Source: Dehalococcoidales bacterium (GTDB lineage Bacteria > Chloroflexota > Dehalococcoidia > Dehalococcoidales > UBA3254). From it: 64,000 nucleotides of DNA. The notes beneath the pieces are model-generated. The model was not told the DNA's origin. It did no database searches and saw only the letters and a program-made list of their open reading frames with translations. The translations under genes and the position numbers were made by a program. Positions 26,325-35,068 of this stretch are shown piece after piece. Numbering within the stretch: the stretch's first letter is position 1; each line of letters opens with the position of its first letter. The stretch covers positions 24,586 through 88,585 of the forward strand of contig JAFGOB010000184.1 in assembly GCA_016926695.1 (NCBI GenBank). Direction: 5' to 3'.

Positions 26325-27119
26325 TCACTCACGGTTTTTAGTACCAGTCGCCCGCAGTGTTATCCCGACAGGGCAATGGTCCGATCCTGTCACTTCAGGA
26401 ATTATAAACGCTTTTAATATAACTTCCAATAGATTGCGCGTTATAAAAAAGTAGTCTATTCTCCACCCTACATTTCTCTCCCTTGCCCTGGATTTCAGGT
26501 CCCACCACGTATACTGGTTCTTCTCTTTATTAAAATAGCGGAATGTGTCTGTATATCCCCGCGAAACAAATTTGTCCATCCACTCTCTCTCAACAGGCAG
26601 AAATCCGGAGACTTTTTCATTCTCCTTCGGACGGGCCAGGTCTATTTCCTGATGGGCCGTGTTGAAATCACCGCAGATAATAAGCCTTTCTCCTTTCTGC
26701 CTGAGAGGTTCCAGAAATTTTAAAAAATCTTCATAAAAGTCCATTTTATATTTCAGTCTTGTTTCGTCCTTCTTCCCGTTGGGAAAATACACATTAAAAA
26801 GAGTAAATCCCGGATATGCGGTGATTATCACCCTTCCCTCGGCATCCAGCCTTTTAACTCCCAGATCATACTCCACTCTCAAAGGTTTTTTTCTGGTAAA
26901 AGTGGCCACGCCGCTATAGCCTTTTCTTTCCGGTTGATTCCAGTATACCCGGTATCCGGGTGGTTTTTTAAGGGAGTCATCAAGTTGTTCGGGATGGGCT
27001 TTGGTTTCCTGAACGCATAATATGTCGGGAGATTCTTTATCGAGCCAATCAAGCAGTCCGTTTTTCACCGCAGCCCTGATACCATTTACGTTCCAGGACA
27101 ATATCTTCGTTTCTTTCAC
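26325..27119 (-). CDS. xth: Exodeoxyribonuclease III
   Basis: 264 residues, the full length for the family. All AP-endonuclease/ExoIII motifs are present in order: LSWNVNGIRAAVKNG (metal-binding Asn), CVQETKA (metal-ligand Glu), GYSGVATFTRK, CGDFNTAHQEIDL (catalytic Asp and Asn), RIDYFFIT and the final GSDHCPVG with the catalytic His. It removes 3' blocks and cleaves abasic sites in base-excision repair in the cytoplasm. The start is GTG at 27119 with CTGGAG upstream. It is a stand-alone gene. Confidence 0.96.
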   Translation of the reverse strand: MKETKILSWNVNGIRAAVKNGLLDWLDKESPDILCVQETKAHPEQLDDSLKKPPGYRVYWNQPERKGYSGVATFTRKKPLRVEYDLGVKRLDAEGRVIITAYPGFTLFNVYFPNGKKDETRLKYKMDFYEDFLKFLEPLRQKGERLIICGDFNTAHQEIDLARPKENEKVSGFLPVEREWMDKFVSRGYTDTFRYFNKEKNQYTWWDLKSRARERNVGWRIDYFFITRNLLEVILKAFIIPEVTGSDHCPVGITLRATGTKNRE

Positions 27120-27352
27120 GGAAATTTCTCCAGTTTCTATGTATAACTACTGTAGTATCTCATATCTGGCTTTCCAGTTTATGACCCGAGTGCAAAAAGG
27201 TATGAAAACTAAAATCCACTCCGCCCTGAGCAACTTCGTCTGCCTGCGGCGGACTCCAGCATGACACCTACAGAGACTGAAAAATAAATCAATAAACCTT
27301 TTTGCAGTACAGCCAGTATATTTAACTCAAAAACACAATTACAACCGTAAAC

Positions 27353-28369
27353 TTATTTAACCGGCACTATGCTACCGCAACGAGCCTGGCTGGTAACCAG
27401 ACACCTCTGATAAAATGCTTTTTGCGCTTCCTGAATATTAGCTGCTATCCCGGACCAGATTTTCAAGGGCGTCAACTGTAGCCCGCGGGAGTAAGAAAAG
27501 CTTAACTCCCATGGAGCCCCGGCTTCTTCCCCGGCCAGGCTGATAGCATTCAGATTAAGCACGGACTCTTCGTCTCCCTGGCCGCCGGATAGGAATACCA
27601 CACCCGGAACGGCTGCAGGAACAGTCCTCATCAGGCAGGATACGGTCTTTTCAGCGACCTCTTCAGGAGATGCCCGGTTAGTCGCATCTTTTCCTGAAAG
27701 GATCATATTCGATTTCAGAATACAACCCTCAAGCGCTACTCCCTGCCGGCTCAACTGGTGGAAAAGTTCATGCTGCATACGCTCCGTGGCAGCAAAACAA
27801 TCATCTATAGAGTGTCCGCCGTCCATCAGGACCTCAGGTTCCACTATGGGGACCAGTCCCGCCTCCTGGGCTAACATGGCGTACCGTGCCATAGCATGGG
27901 CATTAACTTCTATACAGTAATCACTCGGTATTTTATCACCTATTAAAAGGACGGCCCTCCATTTGGCAAAGCGAGCGCCTATCCTGAAATATTCTTCAAA
28001 ACGCTCTCTAAGACCGTCCAGCCCTTCCGTGACCAGTTCCTTCTCCGCCCCTGCCAGATGTTTGGCGCCCTTGTCCACCTTGATGCCGGGGATAATTCCC
28101 TTATTCTGGAGAATGGAAACAAAAGGAGTCCTGTCAGACGCTTTCTGCCGGATGGTCTCGTCATAGAGTATTATCCCGCTCAAGAACTCGCTTACGTCTG
28201 ACGTCCTGAAAAGCATTTCACGATAGTCCCGCCTGTTCTCCTCCGTACATTCAACTTTCACTGCATCAAACCGCCTGGCAATAGTCCCTGTACTCTCGTC
28301 CGCCGCTAGGATGCCCTTTTTCCCGGCCACAAGCGCCTTGGCTGTAGCTGATAAATACTTAGTGTTCAT
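27353..28369 (-). CDS. Class I fructose-bisphosphate aldolase
   Basis: 338 residues of the animal/plant-type class I aldolase. Landmarks: KGILAADESTGTI at 18-30, FAKWRAV at 134-140 with the conserved Lys, EPEVLMDGGH at 177-186, and the Schiff-base Lys219 in GCILKSNMILSG. FLSGGQGDEESVLNLNAI is the phosphate-loop region. It splits fructose-1,6-bisphosphate into dihydroxyacetone phosphate and glyceraldehyde-3-phosphate in glycolysis or gluconeogenesis, without a metal. A strong GGAGGGTGAT lies upstream of the ATG. It follows the trehalose-fusion gene on the opposite side of exonuclease III, so central carbon and storage sugars are neighbours here. Confidence 0.96.
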   Translation of the reverse strand: MNTKYLSATAKALVAGKKGILAADESTGTIARRFDAVKVECTEENRRDYREMLFRTSDVSEFLSGIILYDETIRQKASDRTPFVSILQNKGIIPGIKVDKGAKHLAGAEKELVTEGLDGLRERFEEYFRIGARFAKWRAVLLIGDKIPSDYCIEVNAHAMARYAMLAQEAGLVPIVEPEVLMDGGHSIDDCFAATERMQHELFHQLSRQGVALEGCILKSNMILSGKDATNRASPEEVAEKTVSCLMRTVPAAVPGVVFLSGGQGDEESVLNLNAISLAGEEAGAPWELSFSYSRGLQLTPLKIWSGIAANIQEAQKAFYQRCLVTSQARCGSIVPVK

Positions 28370-28477
28370 TATCTATCACCCTCCGTTTTTCATTAGTACG
28401 CCCATGATAGCCTGCCGGCCTTTTTCCATATTATTTTGTATCGTGACTCGTCCGCTTGTAAAGATGACTATCTTAAA

Positions 28478-31400
28478 CTAAGCTTTCTTTCCCCGGATAT
28501 TATCACGGCTGGTCTCCCTGAAAGTCCGTGCATCGAACTCAACGGTCTCCCCCGGTTTGAGTTCAATTAACTTATCACCGAAACCAACCTTGATAGGAGG
28601 TATGGAAAATTGCTGTCCGCTCAATACCAGCCGTTCCCTGTTAAGCCTTAAGTTAAGACGATGCTTCCGGAACATGATACTGAAGTTAATTTCCCTGAGT
28701 TCGTTCGGCAGTACCGGATTCAGTTGCAGCCTGTCCTGGCGGGTCTCGATACCGGTATAACAGCGCTGTACCAGGTCTATCGTTCCGGCCATTGCCCCCA
28801 GGTGAATACCCTCCGGAGTAGTACCCCCCTGAATATCGGAGACATCGCTCTCCAGGGCTTCCTTGAAAAGATGCCATGACAGATCACGCCTGGAGCGGGC
28901 CAGCACCCAGGCATGCACTACATGGCTCAGGGTTGAACCATTAGCGGTCCGCTGGAGATAGTACTCGATATTTTTAGGAATTGTCTCGTATTCAAAGGGA
29001 TAATTGAGCCGCCCGAACAGCTCCCTCAGCTCATCGGATGAAAGCAGGTAGAAGACCATAAGCACGTCGGCCTGTTTGGACAACCTGTAACGGTTGGGAG
29101 AATCACCTTCCGCTTCCAGTATGCGGTCCAGACGCTGAATGTTCCCGTACCTCTTACGGTAGCCTTCCCAGTCAAACTCTTTAAGCTTATCATAACCCTC
29201 AAACTGGCTGATAATGCCGCTGCCGTGGAAAATGATGCGCATCCTGCGGCTGATATCTTCCCAGTGATCTATTTCTTCACGACTCAGCGCCAGTTTTTCC
29301 TGCAACGCCTCACGCCGGTCAGGAGGAATCAGGTCCATCGTTTCCAGAGTCCGGCAAAGCACCCAGACGGCCATGATATTGGTATAGGCGTTATTATCTA
29401 TGCCGGGTTCGCGGGAACCCGGATATGAGTCATGGTACTCATCCGGACCCATTACCTTGCGGATTTCATACCGGCCCAGAGAGCGATTGAAGGAAGCGAT
29501 GCTGGCCCAGAACCGTGAAATTTCTATCAGCATCTCAACCCCGTAATAAGTCAGAAAGTCAATATCACCGGTCACCTGATAATACAGCCAGATATTGTAA
29601 GCGATAGCGATATTGATATGGCGCTGTAAATGCGAGTTGTCACCGATCCATCGTCCGGAGCGGGGATTCAGATGCAGGGTCTGGCTTTCTTCTCTGCCAT
29701 CGCTGCCGCTCTGCCAGGGATAAATTGCCCCCTTGTAACCGGCCTTCCGGGCAGCCCGGCGGGCTTCCGGAAGACGCCTGTAGCGATAAGTGAGTAAGGA
29801 GCGCGTGATATCCGGGATGCGCAGGTTCAGGAACGGGAAAATGAAAAGCTCATCCCAGAATATATGTCCCCGGTATGCTTCTCCGTGAAGCCCCCTCGGC
29901 GGAACACCCACGTCAAGCCCTATAGTGTTAGGCGAAACCGTCTGCAAAAGGTGAAAAATATGCAGGTGCAGAATCATGGACACCCGTTCCCCATCATCGA
30001 TAGCGATGCGGCATCGTTTCCAGAGATTATCCCAGCTCAGCACATGATGTGCCAGCAGTTCGTCAAAGCTGGCGGCATAGGCGAGGTGTTTGCGTACGGC
30101 TATGCCGCTTTCTGATATGGCAGGGTCCCGGGAGGTATAGAGAGAGACTATCTTCTCGATGGTTATCTGTTCTTCTTTCTTCAGTCCGGTCTGGAATTCG
30201 TGGGCTATATACCCCTCTTCTTCGATAACCCGTGGATCCAGTACAAGCTGCTCCCCGTCTTGAAAGAGCCTGGTTCGCGCCGCCTCGGCAATGTGGACAT
30301 GTGACTGATTGGTCTCCACCTTGAGATATACGGTCTCCCTGTCGATACTCTGACTTTCCAGGGGCCGGAGATGCCGGCTGTTCAACTGACAATACCTCTT
30401 GACACAGCCGTTGGTGATACGTCCGTCGATAGCCGACCTGATATATACTTCACCCGACCAGTTTTCGGCGACAATACTGGTCTCCAGTGCGGCCAAATGA
30501 GGATCAGCCATACTGACAAAACGGCGTTGAAATATTCGCGTGCGGTTCCTCTGCCGGTCGGAAAAGCGGATTTGGCGGCTCAATATACCCCTGCGTATGT
30601 CCAGCTCTTGCGTGTATTCAAGCAGTTCAACCTTCTCAGGCTCAAACCAGTCCCCATCACTGAAACGTAAAGAAAGGGGCAGCCAGTTCGGAAGGTTTAC
30701 CAGGCTTTCATTCTCAACAGTCTCTCCGGCCACCTCGCTGGTCAGCCGGTTATAGCATCCCGCCACATAGGTACCCGGATAATGAACGATATCCGCCACT
30801 GCCTCGGAAGAGGCTCCCCGAGTGGCGAGATAACCGTTGCCAAGCGTGCACATAGCCTCCCGCAATCCCTCTTTATCCGGGTCGTAACCATCATATGCCA
30901 GCATCCAGGCGCCTCTGGGGACCTTTTTCTCCGCCAGTGCCGCCAGACCTTCAAGGAATTTTCTTACTTCGTCGGTATTATTCAGCTTATAGTGCGCCAG
31001 AGTCTTGCGGTTCGCCCTGCCGACTACTATTCCAATGCCGCTATCCCTTATCTCCCTGAAAGCATCTTCGTCGGTGATATCATCACCGATATACAGCGGA
31101 ATAATCATGCCTGCATCGGCATACAGTTCTCCCAGCAGTGCATGTAACGCCATACCCTTATCCCAGTCGGAATTCGGCCTGAGCTCAAATATCTGTATTC
31201 CGGTGGTCTTTCGCAGCTTTGGTATGCGGGAAATGACACTGTCAAGCCTTTCCTCCAGCTCGCCCAGGTCAGCATCTTTGACATTCCGGTAATGAACGGC
31301 TATAGCAAACCGCTTGCGCTCAATATAAACGCCCTCAATATCCGCCAGGACTTTATGCAATTCCTTCTCTGCCAGGTCAAGGGCCGGAAGATACTTTTGA

Positions 31401-32512
31401 CCCCGCTCCTGGTTGCGAAAAGAGCCGTCCGGCCCGGCAATATCAAACCCGTGACTGCCGGCATATGCAATATTCTCGATATCAACCATATTGCGTACAT
31501 CATCAAGATCGCGTCCGCTTATAATGGCAACCGAATAGTGCCTGGCCAGGTTTTTGATCACCTGCCTGGTCTTTGCTGATAATATTGCCGCTGAAGGGTC
31601 CGGCACGATGGGTGTCAGCGTGCCGTCATAGTCCAGAAATACCGCCGGGGGATTTTTTTCATCCAGCCGACCGAATATCTCCTCTTTCCTTTCAAGAGCA
31701 GAGGGAAGACTGTTTATACTGCGGCCGCACGGTTTTTGGCGACCGGCTACTTTTACTTTCAGACAAGACAGGTCCGAGACAACCACATCGGCGCCGTTCT
31801 TCTCAAGATTTTCTCTTTGACCGGTACGGTCCACGCCAACAACCAGTTTGAAATTGGCCCGGCGACCCGCTTGAATTCCGGCAATTGCATCTTCCACAAT
31901 TACCGTTCTGTCCGGCCGGATGCCGAGACGCCTGGAAGCCTCCAGGAAGATGGCAGGATCAGGTTTTCCTTTAAGCTTCAGCTCATCGGCGTCGACACCA
32001 TCCACTTTAACATCGAAGAGGTCGAGGACACCAGCCGATTTCAATACTTCTTCTGCGTTCCGGGAGGCTGATATGACAGCCACAGGAATACCGCAGGAGG
32101 TCAATTCCTTTACCACATCCACAGAATGCCGGAAAGCCGTTGCTCCCTCACGTTCCAGATGCCTGAGAAAATAGCGGTTCTTACGGTTTCCCAGACCGCA
32201 GATGGTCTCCCGGTCAGTACCGTCATTCTTCCGGCCGTAAGGCAAAGATATACCCCGGGAATTCAGAAAACTTTTCACTCCATCATAGCGGGGCTTCCCG
32301 TCGATATAAAGGTAGTAGTCCGGATCTATTTCAAATGCCCGGTATTGTCTTCCGTCACGATCAGCCCGCGCCTTCAGGTACTCATCGAAAAGCTCTTTCC
32401 AGGCCGCAGCATGAACGGTGGCGGTCTCGGTTATCACACCGTCCATATCGAAGATAACTGCATCCCCTTTCTCCATCGTGATATTCACAGTCTTTTCCTT
32501 TAACTTGTCCAT
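28478..32512 (-). CDS. Trifunctional trehalose enzyme: beta-phosphoglucomutase-like HAD + trehalose-6-phosphatase + GH65
   Basis: 1344 residues, three domains. Residues about 15-260 are a beta-phosphoglucomutase-type HAD phosphatase (FDMDGVI with nucleophile Asp22, then SASRNAEE and VEDAIAGIQAG). Residues about 285-525 are a trehalose-6-phosphate phosphatase (DYDGTLTPIV with Asp294, SGRDLDDV, GDDITDEDAF). Residues about 535-1310 are a GH65 (alpha/alpha)6 glycosidase or phosphorylase, with catalytic acid Glu1025 in GPDEYHD. Family knowledge: GH65 trehalose phosphorylase releases beta-glucose-1-phosphate, which beta-phosphoglucomutase turns into glucose-6-phosphate, while the middle domain makes trehalose. 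One protein thus carries both making and breaking functions. GGAG precedes the ATG. Whether GH65 is a phosphorylase or a trehalase is not settled. Confidence 0.92.
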   Translation of the reverse strand: MDKLKEKTVNITMEKGDAVIFDMDGVITETATVHAAAWKELFDEYLKARADRDGRQYRAFEIDPDYYLYIDGKPRYDGVKSFLNSRGISLPYGRKNDGTDRETICGLGNRKNRYFLRHLEREGATAFRHSVDVVKELTSCGIPVAVISASRNAEEVLKSAGVLDLFDVKVDGVDADELKLKGKPDPAIFLEASRRLGIRPDRTVIVEDAIAGIQAGRRANFKLVVGVDRTGQRENLEKNGADVVVSDLSCLKVKVAGRQKPCGRSINSLPSALERKEEIFGRLDEKNPPAVFLDYDGTLTPIVPDPSAAILSAKTRQVIKNLARHYSVAIISGRDLDDVRNMVDIENIAYAGSHGFDIAGPDGSFRNQERGQKYLPALDLAEKELHKVLADIEGVYIERKRFAIAVHYRNVKDADLGELEERLDSVISRIPKLRKTTGIQIFELRPNSDWDKGMALHALLGELYADAGMIIPLYIGDDITDEDAFREIRDSGIGIVVGRANRKTLAHYKLNNTDEVRKFLEGLAALAEKKVPRGAWMLAYDGYDPDKEGLREAMCTLGNGYLATRGASSEAVADIVHYPGTYVAGCYNRLTSEVAGETVENESLVNLPNWLPLSLRFSDGDWFEPEKVELLEYTQELDIRRGILSRQIRFSDRQRNRTRIFQRRFVSMADPHLAALETSIVAENWSGEVYIRSAIDGRITNGCVKRYCQLNSRHLRPLESQSIDRETVYLKVETNQSHVHIAEAARTRLFQDGEQLVLDPRVIEEEGYIAHEFQTGLKKEEQITIEKIVSLYTSRDPAISESGIAVRKHLAYAASFDELLAHHVLSWDNLWKRCRIAIDDGERVSMILHLHIFHLLQTVSPNTIGLDVGVPPRGLHGEAYRGHIFWDELFIFPFLNLRIPDITRSLLTYRYRRLPEARRAARKAGYKGAIYPWQSGSDGREESQTLHLNPRSGRWIGDNSHLQRHINIAIAYNIWLYYQVTGDIDFLTYYGVEMLIEISRFWASIASFNRSLGRYEIRKVMGPDEYHDSYPGSREPGIDNNAYTNIMAVWVLCRTLETMDLIPPDRREALQEKLALSREEIDHWEDISRRMRIIFHGSGIISQFEGYDKLKEFDWEGYRKRYGNIQRLDRILEAEGDSPNRYRLSKQADVLMVFYLLSSDELRELFGRLNYPFEYETIPKNIEYYLQRTANGSTLSHVVHAWVLARSRRDLSWHLFKEALESDVSDIQGGTTPEGIHLGAMAGTIDLVQRCYTGIETRQDRLQLNPVLPNELREINFSIMFRKHRLNLRLNRERLVLSGQQFSIPPIKVGFGDKLIELKPGETVEFDARTFRETSRDNIRGKKA

Positions 32513-32680
32513 TTACTCCAAATCCCCCTATCCGGGACTCTTCGTTCGTTTCGATGGCGAAACCTGCTCAATTGCCGCCATAACAAACAACCGATTCTAT
32601 ACCGCCCCGTCTGTCCGGACTTCCAAAATACCTGCGCCGGGTAATTCAGGCACAGACCCTTTTCCGCTGAATCCCCCTGT

Positions 32681-33415
32681 TTATATTTTAAGCAGTTCTT
32701 TCAACGTTGAAGCGTTTCGGACAGCATATCCCTTTCCGTCATTATCGAAGTAGCAGAATATCTCTTTCCCTTGACCAGCCCACAAGGAAAACTGTTCCGC
32801 CCAGTTTGAAAGAACGCCGTTATCGTATTCTCCCTGATATGCGCCATCAGGCCCATGCAGGCGCACATAGACAAAATCGGCAGTTACCGAAAGAGGGGAC
32901 CTGCGGTGCTCAAAGTCATAAATGCAAAAAGCCGCTCCTTTTTCAGCCAGCGCTTCCTCTGTCCGCTCTGTAAACCAGCTCATATCACGAAACTCAAAGG
33001 CGTATCTGTATTCTACCGGTAAAGCTTTAAGAAAACTTTTTAATCTCTCAAGATTAAGGCGCCAGCGTGGCGGCAACTGAAACAAGACCGGACCTGATTT
33101 CCTCCCCAGCACTTCTATTCTGCCGGTTAGAGTGGATATCACCTTATCAGGGTCCTTCAGTTTCTTCATATGAGTGATATAACGGCAGGCCTTAACGGAG
33201 AATATAAAGCCCTCCGGCACTGTGTCTCTCCACTTAGCCAGGGTTTCCCTTTCAGGCAGTTGATAGAAGGTATTATTGATCTCCACAGTCTGGAAATGAT
33301 TCCGGTAATATTCAAGAAGCTGTTCATCCGGCATGCTTTCCGGATAGAAGGGACCTTTCCAGTGCTGATAATGCCATCCGGATGTTCCGATATGTATCGA
33401 TCCCTGCCTTATCAT
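32681..33415 (-). CDS. DUF72-family protein (YecE-like)
   Basis: 244 residues. The family opening HIGTSGWHYQHWKGPFYPE is at 7-25, with FQTVEINNTFYQLP, FSVKACRYITH, LFQLPPRW and FEFRDMSWF following in the expected order of this TIM-barrel family; FVYVRLHGP and FCYFDNDGKGYAVRNA close it. DUF72 proteins are widespread and of unknown catalytic role. A purine-rich AGAAGGGGG abuts the ATG. It is immediately upstream of the trehalose-fusion gene on the same strand. Confidence 0.93.
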   Translation of the reverse strand: MIRQGSIHIGTSGWHYQHWKGPFYPESMPDEQLLEYYRNHFQTVEINNTFYQLPERETLAKWRDTVPEGFIFSVKACRYITHMKKLKDPDKVISTLTGRIEVLGRKSGPVLFQLPPRWRLNLERLKSFLKALPVEYRYAFEFRDMSWFTERTEEALAEKGAAFCIYDFEHRRSPLSVTADFVYVRLHGPDGAYQGEYDNGVLSNWAEQFSLWAGQGKEIFCYFDNDGKGYAVRNASTLKELLKI

Positions 33416-33500
33416 CCCCCCTTCTCTCAGTTACCTGTTTATATTTATATAATAGTTCATAAGGAGCACGAAGACTGCTGTCGCAACCTGATTCCATATC

Positions 33501-33773
33501 TTATCTGCTTCGCATTACAAGTTCCAGATCACCTTCTCCCATATCCTCTACATCTATTAAGGCATCCCCGACACGAGCTTCAAATCCGGGATCAATAATA
33601 AGTACACTCTGATTTTTGCATGAAATTACGCGATCCCGTTCTTTCGGTCTATCGAGAGCCAGAGTGATTCTATCCCTTTCCTCTTTTATTCGAAGACCTC
33701 TTTCTCTCTCTACATGACTTTCCTGAAGGCTTTCGAAAAGTACATTCAAGGCTATTTCGCTGATTTCAATCAT
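33501..33773 (-). CDS. HesB/IscA-like small protein
   Basis: 90 residues. The pattern MIEISEIALNVLFESL, GLRIKEE, LALDRPKERDRVI, VLIIDPGFEARVGDALIDVED matches the beta-sheet core of the IscA/HesB (Fe-S biogenesis) fold. The three cysteines that bind iron in true A-type carriers are absent; only one Cys (ISCKNQ) remains, so it is a non-canonical relative such as those found in many anaerobes. There is a weak ribosome site. It is an isolated small gene ahead of the DUF72 gene. Confidence 0.6.
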   Translation of the reverse strand: MIEISEIALNVLFESLQESHVERERGLRIKEERDRITLALDRPKERDRVISCKNQSVLIIDPGFEARVGDALIDVEDMGEGDLELVMRSR

Positions 33774-34141
33774 TTTATATATGCTCCATTATTATTATTA
33801 TTCTAGCTGTATCCGTAGAATCTGAAACACTATATTTTTCATAACACAGACAGGTTTCCGCGATACCGGCATATTGATTGCAAAATATTTCTATATTCAT
33901 TTCTTTTATACCAAAAGTGATAATGTTTATTACATATATCATTACCCAAAAAAGCAAGTACATCTCGCCATGTATCTAATTTTCAGTCTATTAGGAAAAA
34001 ATGACCGGTACATCACTCGCAAGAATGAATCTGTATTCATCATACAGCCTAATCCACCGATTAAGGGCGGTAATCTCTACGGTGATAATTGCCGGGTAAT
34101 CCGTCAGTAATCCTTTCGGATCAACCGTTCAAAGGGGACTG
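33774..34141. other. Intergenic region, 368 bp, no gene seen
   Basis: AT-rich sequence between the IscA-like gene and the 3' end of the LuxR-type regulator. A plus-strand frame at 33874-34110 has no ribosome site and no recognisable features. I see no repeat copies here. Confidence 0.4.
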
Positions 34142-34834
34142 TTATGGAGAGTCTTCGCTGCTTTGGGAACTGAGATCTTTAATCAGTCCTTCTTTAGCAG
34201 CGTAGGCGGCGGCTTGTTGCCGGTTCTTCAGACTAAGTTTGTTAAGAATGGACCGGACGTGTACTTTAACTGTATGCTCCGAAACAAAGAGCTTGCAAGC
34301 AATCTGGCGATTGCTTGAACCATTGCCGATATGCAGGAGTACCTCGCGCTCGCGCACGCTGAGTATTTCAATCGGTTTTAGTCTCAGCTTGAAATCAAGA
34401 TTTTTCCTGATATCATTTGCTATCGCTTTCGACACAACCACGTTTCCCGCGGAGAGCAGTTCCAGAGACTTGATGAACTCTTCGGGGGAAACATCTAATG
34501 AAATACAACCGCTGACTCCCGCCTCGATGGCCTGTGCGATTTCATTCAGGCCTCCCCTCTTGATCATTAGAACGATCACAGATGAGGGGACTTGTTGACG
34601 CAGCTTACGGATGACATCAACATAACGATTACAAATAGCCGGTTCAAATAAAATAATATCGGGTATGTACTGTAAGGCCTGCTCATTAAGGCTTGATTCC
34701 GTGTTGGCCTTTCCCAACACCAGGTATTCGCCTTTCTCCAGTATGGCTGCAATACCTTCAGCGAGCAGTGTATCAGGATGCCCTACCACCACCGATCTGG
34801 ATGTATTTTCAATTACTGACTTTTGATCAACCAT
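34142..34834 (-). CDS. LuxR/NarL-type regulator with degenerate (pseudo-)receiver
   Basis: 230 residues. The C-terminal HTH (about 160-220) is textbook LuxR/NarL: LSVREREVLLHIGNGSSNRQIA, then VSEHTVKVHVRSILNKL. The N-terminal receiver keeps the fold pattern but has lost every phosphorylation residue: the acidic pair before HP is Val17-Gly18, the phosphoacceptor Asp is Glu64 (IILFEPAI), the Thr/Ser is Met (VLMIKRGG) and the Lys is Leu (GCISLD). It should therefore act without phosphorylation, perhaps as a constitutive or ligand-sensing activator. It is divergent from the transhydroxylase-like operon at 35069, its probable target. Confidence 0.9.
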   Translation of the reverse strand: MVDQKSVIENTSRSVVVGHPDTLLAEGIAAILEKGEYLVLGKANTESSLNEQALQYIPDIILFEPAICNRYVDVIRKLRQQVPSSVIVLMIKRGGLNEIAQAIEAGVSGCISLDVSPEEFIKSLELLSAGNVVVSKAIANDIRKNLDFKLRLKPIEILSVREREVLLHIGNGSSNRQIACKLFVSEHTVKVHVRSILNKLSLKNRQQAAAYAAKEGLIKDLSSQSSEDSP

Positions 34835-34961
34835 AGTACAATTATACCACCAACGATTTAAAGAAAATATTACCCCGTTTATTAATATTAGCCAGGATGT
34901 ATTTTCTAAGGACTGTGTATCCGCAACATGCTAAAAGTCAATATAAGATTTATAGTCAGGC

Positions 34962-34981
34962 TTGATTTAATCAAATATAAT
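34962..34981 (+). promoter_or_regulatory. Candidate -10 box with overlapping operator palindrome
   Basis: TATAAT at 34976-34981 is a consensus -10 box, 88 bp upstream of the hydroxytransferase-like gene 2. Directly before it lies TTGATTTAATCAA (34962-34974), an inverted repeat TTGAT/ATCAA. No good -35 is present at the usual distance, which suits an activator-dependent promoter. This is a sequence-only prediction. Confidence 0.4.
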
Positions 34982-35068
34982 AGCTACTATATGCATCATA
35001 GGCAGTCGTTTTTTCCACAGACAATATTGTCTTCTTAATCAGCACCGTTTTCTAAGCAGGAGGTAAAA

